Below, one piece after another: positions 36,270 to 41,855 of a DNA stretch of 41,855 bases. The notes below the pieces were generated by a model, which worked only from the letters and a program-made list of their open reading frames with translations, was not told the origin of the DNA and did not search any database. The DNA comes from Methanolobus vulcani. Its GTDB lineage: Archaea > Halobacteriota > Methanosarcinia > Methanosarcinales > Methanosarcinaceae. The stretch is taken from contig NZ_FNCA01000006.1 of the NCBI RefSeq assembly GCF_900100715.1, positions 192,058-233,912 on the forward strand, read 5' to 3'. The translations under genes and the position numbers were made by a program. How positions within the stretch are numbered: the stretch's first letter is position 1; each line of letters begins with the position of its first letter.

Positions 36270-36580
36270 ACTAGGAATTGCAGTCATTCAAGCTGAACAT
36301 GCAGAAGATTGCATGACCATATACGGTGGTACGATATGGCCTTGATTGAAAGAAGCTAAAGCGAAACATACAAAAGCACATGAACGATAACAAACCTGCC
36401 ACATTACTCCCACAACCACACACACTAGGTTTGTTACGTTCGGGCTTTAGTAATCTTTAGTTATTCACATTCATAATGGAGTATGAGCAAAGGGGATTCA
36501 GGTCTTTAAGACCGGGGTTATTGTCACTAAGAATTCCCACCAGCCTTCTCTTCTTCTCTTATTTGTTTTTTATATCAGTT
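36270..36580 (+). ncRNA. Structured non-coding RNA candidate
   Basis: No gene in this stretch. Hairpins: CATGCA-gaagat-TGCATG (about 36298-36315); CCATAT / ATATGG with apical loop ACGGTGGTACG (36317-36339); TAACAAACCT / AGGTTTGTTA, 10 bp, 36388-36436, whose loop holds ACTCCCAC; GGGGATTC / GAATTCCC enclosing GGTCTT-t-AAGACC at about 36493-36537. It ends in a pyrimidine-rich run and TTTTTT. Loop GGTGGTAC and the C-rich loop match the 21.8-24.9-kb array, so it may be a solitary relative. Not recognised as RNase P, SRP or another known RNA. Confidence 0.55.
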
Positions 36581-36680
36581 TAATTAAATTCTTCATTTGT
36601 AAAAACTGAGAGGTAATAAGCATAAAAATAGTCATAGCAATAATGAATAGCAGGTCCTTTTGCAGAGAGATTTTGTCCAT

Positions 36681-37460
36681 CTAATGAACCAGCGACCCAA
36701 ACACAACGAAAATCATTATGGTAGCAGTGATATTGGATATAATAGAATATTCAAGTCCTTTTTTCCAGTAAAGCCATCCAAAAACCATACTTGCTATCCC
36801 ATTAAAGGCAGCAACGCGCATAATAATTGTAGGGTCCATCATTTCCCTGGAAAAAAGCAGGTAAACCACACTATAGATCGAGCTTACCATTATAATTGAT
36901 AGCCATATACCTGCATCAGTTGCTTTTCCTTCTGAATTCTTCTTTACTTTCCATGTGATCCACACCAGGAATGTCATTAAAAAGAATCGCAACACAACCT
37001 CTTCAGTGACACCTACATAGAATGAATACAAAAATCGTTGCCATAGAGGAGGAGTTGTCAGATATAACAGTAATGATTCTGAATATCTTGTAAAAACCAA
37101 TGTATCAAGGATTACGATCAAAAATGATATGATTACACCATATAGAACTGAAATACTGAATGAAGATTTGAAATCAGAAGGTAAGCTCCTGTCTTCAAAA
37201 AGAGAACTGAGTACCGGTGTTTTCAGACCGACCTTTTTTCCAAGGTATAAACCTGTGAAAATACCGACCAGAAAGATCACTGTTGACCTGGCAAACTGTG
37301 CAGCCAGAATGGTAGGAATTGCCATGGCCATATCATACAGTGCATCACCTGACATTGTAATGGCATAAGGTAGTGCTGCCAGCAATGAGAACTCAGCCAG
37401 CATGAACAGCAGCCAGTAGACATTCCAGTCCACAATGTCTCTTATATCCCTGAATTTCAT
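36681..37460 (-). CDS. CPBP-like intramembrane protein
   Basis: A 259-aa protein with about eight transmembrane segments. Glu153-Glu154 and Arg158 in VTEEVVLRFF match the EExxxR motif 1 of CPBP (Abi/CAAX) intramembrane proteases. The usual motif-2 and motif-3 His residues are not evident in this frame (SIYSVVYLL, EYSIISNITATI), so catalytic activity is doubtful. CAGGA abuts the ATG. Confidence 0.75.
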   Translation of the reverse strand: MKFRDIRDIVDWNVYWLLFMLAEFSLLAALPYAITMSGDALYDMAMAIPTILAAQFARSTVIFLVGIFTGLYLGKKVGLKTPVLSSLFEDRSLPSDFKSSFSISVLYGVIISFLIVILDTLVFTRYSESLLLYLTTPPLWQRFLYSFYVGVTEEVVLRFFLMTFLVWITWKVKKNSEGKATDAGIWLSIIMVSSIYSVVYLLFSREMMDPTIIMRVAAFNGIASMVFGWLYWKKGLEYSIISNITATIMIFVVFGSLVH

Positions 37461-37488
37461 TCCTGCCAGCCTAAAATTATATTAAAAA

Positions 37489-38928
37489 TCACATGGCATC
37501 TTTTGACGCTTTAGTGAAGTATTCTATTGCCTGTGCCAGTTCTTTGTGACTCTTGGCGTATTCTTCAATATCGATCATCTGGAGATATGCATCACATGCC
37601 TGTACAAGGGCCCTGGCTCCATCCTGGGTTCCTCCGGGATGAGCATGCACACCGGATCCCATGGTTGTTATGAAATCAACATTTCCCATAACATCAATAA
37701 AAGGCTTCAGCCTTACAGGATTAAGCCCTCCTGAGACAATTGGACAGCATTTCTTCATACCTCTCCAGCTATCATCCTCAAGCACTACATGATGGGCCAT
37801 ATCTACATTAACGATATTGATGGCATCCTTATCTGTTTCAGGTATCTTTGACCAGCTCTGTTTAAAGAAGTGTCCTTCAGCACTCATGTACTGTATCTCA
37901 TGTGCAGCAACTACATCTTCTTCAGGTGTACCCTGCATTTTTCCAACACCTGCGGTTCCCGTATGGATTCCTGAAGCACCTGCAAGTCTTGCAAATTTGG
38001 ACAGGACAAGTACTGAGAATCCAAGTGGGTTTTCAGGTCTTGTGAATGCACCGTGTGCTGCCCTGTGGAAGTGAATGAAAACACCCGGGTATCTTCTTCT
38101 GAGTGTCTGAACAGCCATCCAGCCTGCTGTGATTCCATCGATGAGGAATGCATAGCTTCCAGGCTCAAAACCCGCATTTACTATCATTTCACACCTTTCG
38201 ATCATGGTGTCAAAATCAGCAGCTGAAACATTGAATGAATGTACCTTTTTGTGTCCTGTTTCACGAACAGCTTTGTCCATTGCTTCCTTGACATGTTTGA
38301 CCATCTTGTCATATGGACAGAAATCCTGATTGGCCTGTGGTTCATCGTTCTTGACAAAATCACCGCCACCTACCCAGAAGTCATAACATACTTCTGCATA
38401 TTCAGCAGATGTGAGTCCCATTTTCGGCTTGACGATGGTTCCGAGGATCGGCCTGTCATAAACATCAAGGTACTTCCTCATGTCATCGACCGTATAGCTT
38501 GGACCGTCATACTGTTCAAGCATTGATGGAGGGAACCACACATCCAGTAGTTTCAGGGCTGCAACTTCCTTCATTCCAAGGATATTACCAACAATATAGG
38601 TGAGTATGTTCTGTACATTTCCTCCTCTGTCAAAAAGTCTCCATGGATATGCGATCCATACGAGTTCACGGTCTAAGTCAAGTTGGTATACCAGAGCATT
38701 CATAACTCTGGAAAAAGAAGTTTCTGTATTTACTTTAAAATTAGTACCTGTTGATGATTCGGCTGCAACTTCAGCGGCTGCCTGCAGAATGTTGAATTTA
38801 CCTCCGGGTTTCAGATGAAAAACACCAAGAAGATATTCACCGTTTGTCGGATCAGGCAATTCCATATTTACATATGCTTCCTGTTTGGAGTTTAGCGATT
38901 TGACCAGATCTTCGCGAATTGAGCTCAT
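37489..38928 (-). CDS. rbcL: RuBisCO large subunit, form III
   Basis: 479 aa from ATG 38928 (MSSIRED...); the upstream TTG adds an unlikely leader. Catalytic motifs are complete: K167-P-K169 in GTIVKPKMG, carbamylated Lys193 with Asp195-Glu196 (FVKNDEP), His288 (FHRAAHG), His322 (GIHTGTAGVGK), loop-6 Lys330, SGGLNP and GSGVHAHPGG. The sequence is the archaeal form III type. In methanogens such enzymes work in AMP/nucleoside salvage (ribose-1,5-bisphosphate to RuBP, then two 3-phosphoglycerate) rather than a Calvin cycle; no AMP phosphorylase or phosphoribulokinase lies in the window, so the pathway here is not shown. Start lacks a clear binding site and may be leaderless. Confidence 0.95.
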   Translation of the reverse strand: MSSIREDLVKSLNSKQEAYVNMELPDPTNGEYLLGVFHLKPGGKFNILQAAAEVAAESSTGTNFKVNTETSFSRVMNALVYQLDLDRELVWIAYPWRLFDRGGNVQNILTYIVGNILGMKEVAALKLLDVWFPPSMLEQYDGPSYTVDDMRKYLDVYDRPILGTIVKPKMGLTSAEYAEVCYDFWVGGGDFVKNDEPQANQDFCPYDKMVKHVKEAMDKAVRETGHKKVHSFNVSAADFDTMIERCEMIVNAGFEPGSYAFLIDGITAGWMAVQTLRRRYPGVFIHFHRAAHGAFTRPENPLGFSVLVLSKFARLAGASGIHTGTAGVGKMQGTPEEDVVAAHEIQYMSAEGHFFKQSWSKIPETDKDAINIVNVDMAHHVVLEDDSWRGMKKCCPIVSGGLNPVRLKPFIDVMGNVDFITTMGSGVHAHPGGTQDGARALVQACDAYLQMIDIEEYAKSHKELAQAIEYFTKASKDAM

Positions 38929-39078
38929 ACAAATAAAAAGAGCATGCAATCTATTTTAGTTTTTGGCAGGAGAAATTATCAGAATCTTTATAATATGAGG
39001 TCAAAAGAGAATTTTGAAACAAAGTTATATTAGGGTTAACAAAGATTCTTAAATGTTAAATAAAAGGGAGTGTGTAAT

Positions 39079-39816
39079 TTGTCACAGGAAAACAATAAAC
39101 TATATAGTTTACTTTTGGTTCTGGCGATAGCTCTGGCGCTGATGGCAGCGGCATTGTACGCAGGATCACAGGGGAATTCACAACAAAATGCAGAGCATAC
39201 AATTTCTATGAGTGGATATGCGGAACAGAAAGTCGTTCCAGATACTGCATCAATTAGTATTGGAGTTGTGACCCAGGCCACAACGGCAAACGGATCAAGT
39301 AGTGAAAATGCTGCAATAATGAATGCTGTAGTTAATGAATTAAAAGCTATAGGTTTGGAGGATAAGGAAATGCAGACTTCTTATGTTTCGGTATCACCGG
39401 AATATAATTATACCGGAGGAAGAACCATAACCGGCTACTCGGCTTCTAATAATGTGCAAATAACTACTACAAAACTTGACATGATAAATGAGATCATTGA
39501 CAGGTCTGCTGCAGCCGGGGCTAATCAGATCGGCAGTCTCTCATTCTCCGTATCAGATGCGATGCAAAAGCAACTTCGTGATGAGCTTATTTCAGAAGCT
39601 GTAAATGATTCACGCTCAAAAGCAGATATGCTTGCAAGCACTTTGAATGTGAAGATCACAGGAGTGAAAACCTCATCTGTAAATGATAATAGTGGTGTAT
39701 CAGCAATTTATAATACTGCACAGGAAATGCCGGTAGCTGTGGGAGCTTCAACACCAATAAGTCCAGGCGAATCAACTGTCTCAATGTCTGTACAGGTCAC
39801 TTATATCATTAAGTAA
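39079..39816 (+). CDS. SIMPL-domain (DUF541) protein
   Basis: 245 aa from TTG 39079, which has GGGAG 8 nt upstream; a GTG 9 nt earlier is an alternative. A single N-terminal membrane anchor (about 8-27: LYSLLLVLAIALALMAAAL) is followed by the SIMPL/DUF541 fold (ISMSGYAEQKVVPDTASISIGV, YVSVSPEYNYTGG, ITGYSASNNVQI, ADMLASTLNVKITGV). Exposed outside the cell. Members are poorly understood. Its end overlaps the convergent membrane gene by 8 nt. Confidence 0.88.
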   Translation: MSQENNKLYSLLLVLAIALALMAAALYAGSQGNSQQNAEHTISMSGYAEQKVVPDTASISIGVVTQATTANGSSSENAAIMNAVVNELKAIGLEDKEMQTSYVSVSPEYNYTGGRTITGYSASNNVQITTTKLDMINEIIDRSAAAGANQIGSLSFSVSDAMQKQLRDELISEAVNDSRSKADMLASTLNVKITGVKTSSVNDNSGVSAIYNTAQEMPVAVGASTPISPGESTVSMSVQVTYIIK

Positions 39817-40180
39817 CAGGGAGTTCCTGAGAAAATCCAAGAACAATAAGAAGAAGAACAATTCCAAAAAGGATAAGTTGAGGCATTGAATCCTTGATCG
39901 TTTCTTCTTCTTTTTCTTTTATGCATATTACTACAAAAGTTGTCAGGCTTGCAAGGATCAAAAGCAATATGAAAACCGGGATTTGCATATTGAAATTAAT
40001 TGCAGAATATATCATTCCCACACCTTCAAGAAACATTACAACTGATATCTGGTGATAAGGCACATAACCGGCGATTCCTCTTTTTTCTTTTGTGTTGAAA
40101 TAGTTCTTTTCTCCAAAAACAATATGAAGAATGCACAATGCGACCAAAAGTAAACCGGATGCTGCAATCAATAGATTCAA
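39809..40180 (-). CDS. Small membrane protein (DUF3784-like)
   Basis: A 123-aa protein with four transmembrane segments. The cytoplasmic loop YFNTKEKRGIAGYVPY is close to the DUF3784 pattern (short membrane protein, function unknown). The stop codon overlaps the SIMPL gene by 8 nt tail to tail. Confidence 0.65.
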   Translation of the reverse strand: MNLLIAASGLLLVALCILHIVFGEKNYFNTKEKRGIAGYVPYHQISVVMFLEGVGMIYSAINFNMQIPVFILLLILASLTTFVVICIKEKEEETIKDSMPQLILFGIVLLLIVLGFSQELPVT

Positions 40181-40335
40181 AACAGTGAAACCCCTATAAA
40201 TTCAGGAAACTTATGATTAAAATGCTTTTTTATTTTATTTTGATTTGAGTGTATTAATTAATGATACAACTTTTAATAGAATATGATCCATTCTTTGATT
40301 ATTCTTTTTTAGAGGGATAAAAGAAAAGTGATCAA

Positions 40336-41040
40336 ATGGAATATGTCAATCTTTTAAGGAATTCACTTAAAACGGTTCTGAGAAATTTTGTTGCTTATGG
40401 AATAGCAACGATCATTCTTTCTATAGGATCAACGCTGGTAGTCACAGCTCCTCCTCTTCTTTATGGATACATATCCATGCTTGTAAAAGGCACAAGACAG
40501 GAAAAAATCAATGTAAATGATATTTTTGATGGCTTCAGATCCGGTAATTTTGCGCGTAGCTGGAAATACATGCTTTTTGTAATGATTATCGTTTTGCTCT
40601 TTATCTGTGCATTAATTCTGCTTATTATTGTAGGTTTCATCACTTTTGCTTTAGCATCTGCAGCAGGTATTACTCTCTCAGAATCAGTAAGTATTGCAAT
40701 TGTAACTGTGATTTTTCTAATAGTCATTTCTATTGTTTTAATTCCGGTCTTTTTTATGCTATATATGCTTCCCCTTTATGTAATTAAAGAATATGATATA
40801 ACAGAAGCTATTTTAGAAAGTACTAAAATAGTCCGGCAAAATATGATCTCAAGTGTGATGATAAGTCTTTTAGTAGGTATCGTTTCTCTTATTGGTGTCC
40901 TTCCATATTATGCAGGTCTATTTATTGGATGGCCAGCTGTCTTCAATTTTCTAATTTATACGGTAGGCGTTTTACTTACAATGCCTTTCAGCCAACAGGT
41001 ACTTGTGAATAAAACATTTGAATTGGCATCAATTCCATAA
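40336..41040 (+). CDS. Polytopic membrane protein (DUF4013/DUF975-like)
   Basis: A 234-aa protein with about six transmembrane helices. The pattern YGYISMLVKGTRQEKINVNDIFDGFRSG followed by two helix pairs and MLPLYVIKEYDITEAILES resembles DUF4013/DUF975-type proteins, whose function is unknown. GTGA lies 5 nt before the ATG. Confidence 0.7.
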   Translation: MEYVNLLRNSLKTVLRNFVAYGIATIILSIGSTLVVTAPPLLYGYISMLVKGTRQEKINVNDIFDGFRSGNFARSWKYMLFVMIIVLLFICALILLIIVGFITFALASAAGITLSESVSIAIVTVIFLIVISIVLIPVFFMLYMLPLYVIKEYDITEAILESTKIVRQNMISSVMISLLVGIVSLIGVLPYYAGLFIGWPAVFNFLIYTVGVLLTMPFSQQVLVNKTFELASIP

Positions 41041-41070
41041 GCTGATAAAATTCCTGCCTTAAGATGAAAA

Positions 41071-41430
41071 TTATTCGCTTATCCAAGCCTTAGCTTCCGG
41101 AAATTCATAATTACTATAGGTTTTCACTGTACCTGGAATTATATGTTTAAACATTCTAACGGCATCTGCCATCCAGCCCACATCCGAAACAAGTGCGAAC
41201 TTTTCAAAGGAGTTGTAGTTATACACGCCAAGTTTCAGGTCATCAAACATTGCATCGAGAGTGATTTTTATATCCGTATCCACCTGGTAAAGTAAACGAA
41301 CCTTCTCATGTTTCTTTACTTTGCCCTCTATTGCAGGAACCAGTACTTCATAATAATCATCCCCTGTTACCTTTCCACTCATTCGGACAGCAATGACATT
41401 TTCAGGCATGTCTTTTATTAGTTCTATCAT
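41071..41430 (-). CDS. SpoIIAA-like (STAS-related) protein
   Basis: A 119-aa protein of the SpoIIAA-like family (MIELIKDMPENVIAVRMSGKVTGDDY ... VRLLYQVD ... FEKFALVSDVGWMADAVRMF). GGGGTGAT precedes the ATG. Its role in archaea is unknown. Confidence 0.85.
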   Translation of the reverse strand: MIELIKDMPENVIAVRMSGKVTGDDYYEVLVPAIEGKVKKHEKVRLLYQVDTDIKITLDAMFDDLKLGVYNYNSFEKFALVSDVGWMADAVRMFKHIIPGTVKTYSNYEFPEAKAWISE

Positions 41431-41524
41431 TTAAATCACCCCATTCCAAACTAGACAATTTCCTTCAATAAAATTGAAGAGGCTATATTATATAAGAACA
41501 TTGGATTTTTGTATTGAACCTATC

Positions 41525-41855
41525 TCAAAACGCCTCTTGAAACTTTTTCCAGCATAGTAGAAAACATGCAATATCCAGTAGTCCTTTGAAAACAACATTA
41601 AGCCTTTCATATCGACTTGCTATTTTCCTGAATCCCATTTTCAACCATGCAAAGAATCGTTCAATTGTCCCTCTTTTCCGATATGACTCATATTCAAGTC
41701 TTGTAGGTCTTCCTCTTTTAGGATATTTCCTATTCCTGATATTAACAGGAATATTACTTTTGATCGCTCTGCGTCTCAGATATTTCCTGATTTGTATCTC
41801 ATCATAAGCAGAATCCGCAAGCACTTCCAATGGTCTGGTTCTTGGTCTTCTGTCA
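41525..41855 (-). mobile_element. IS5-family transposase, 3' end (runs off the window)
   Basis: The last ~110 codons of a DDE transposase. The frame is open to the window end (DRRPRTRP precedes EVLADSAYDE). The Y-(2)-R-(3)-E-(6)-K signature is perfect (YRKRGTIERFFAWLK), and the second catalytic Asp is in LADSAYD. GAACCTATCTCAAAA at 41516-41530 is the likely inner part of the terminal repeat; the other end is outside the window, so it cannot be confirmed. Confidence 0.85.

Noticed and set aside
36270-36580. RNase P or SRP RNA
   Set aside because: I do not see the conserved core motifs of either RNA; the fold is a simple series of separate hairpins.

Overview
The window looks like a chromosomal segment of a methanogenic archaeon, most likely Methanosarcinales/Methanosarcinaceae (Methanolobus- or Methanococcoides-like). 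This is inferred from gene content, not from any search. It carries a form III RuBisCO, a UPF0182 membrane protein, an archaeal-type tRNA-Gln(CUG) without encoded CCA, archaeal lipoproteins and MFS carriers, GGTGA/GGAG ribosome binding sites, and an A+T-rich background. Several genes seem to start at TTG or GTG behind a good Shine-Dalgarno sequence.

Layout. 1-2.0 kb: two overlapping micro-ORFs, then a surface lipoprotein with a beta-helix domain that is split by a 19-bp tandem duplication. 2.5-7.4 kb: RsgA GTPase, a DUF4062/RecG-C-like regulator carrying a 12-bp tandem repeat, a pentapeptide-repeat membrane protein and a small membrane protein. 7.4-11 kb: an acetolactate-synthase-like ThDP enzyme preceded by a second copy of a ~160-bp promoter module, a winged-helix protein, a lipoprotein, and a gene broken at an (AT)6 tract. 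11.2-19.1 kb: gamma-carbonic anhydrase, RNase III (uncommon in archaea), DUF2284 protein, a four-gene sulfur-relay/Fe-S operon (tusA, dsrE-like, a PLP-lysine-less iscS, and an iscU-DUF59 fusion), a PPP-family phosphatase and an exported alkaline-phosphatase-superfamily protein. 19.1-20.3 kb: an MFS carrier.

20.3-25.2 kb holds no credible protein gene apart from one doubtful 27-codon ORF. It is packed with long, strong hairpins. Three ~350-bp paralogous units (A, B, C at about 21.84, 22.27 and 22.78 kb) each contain the same ordered set: a GTTGCCTT/AAGGCAAC hairpin, a CTGATAGRGG/CCYCTATCAG hairpin, a long ATTAATC.TATAAC hairpin, a short hairpin presenting CTCCCC, and an A/T-rich hairpin followed by T's. 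Arm differences between copies are partly compensatory. Six further single hairpins (23.4-24.85 kb) reuse the same stems. A free-standing structured intergenic region at 36.27-36.58 kb shares the GGTGGTAC apical-loop motif and has its own TATA-like element. I regard this as the best candidate for an undescribed system: an array of paralogous structured non-coding RNAs.

25.2-31.5 kb: zinc-ribbon protein, DUF2551 and another winged-helix-like protein, tRNA-Gln, UPF0182, a 48-residue membrane protein, DUF4145 protein and an unknown protein. 31.7-41.9 kb: NorD/CbbO-like VWA protein, DHA2-type MFS carrier, FKBP isomerase, CPBP-like membrane protein, form III RuBisCO, SIMPL-domain protein, membrane proteins, a SpoIIAA-like protein and the 3' end of an IS5-type transposase that runs off the window.
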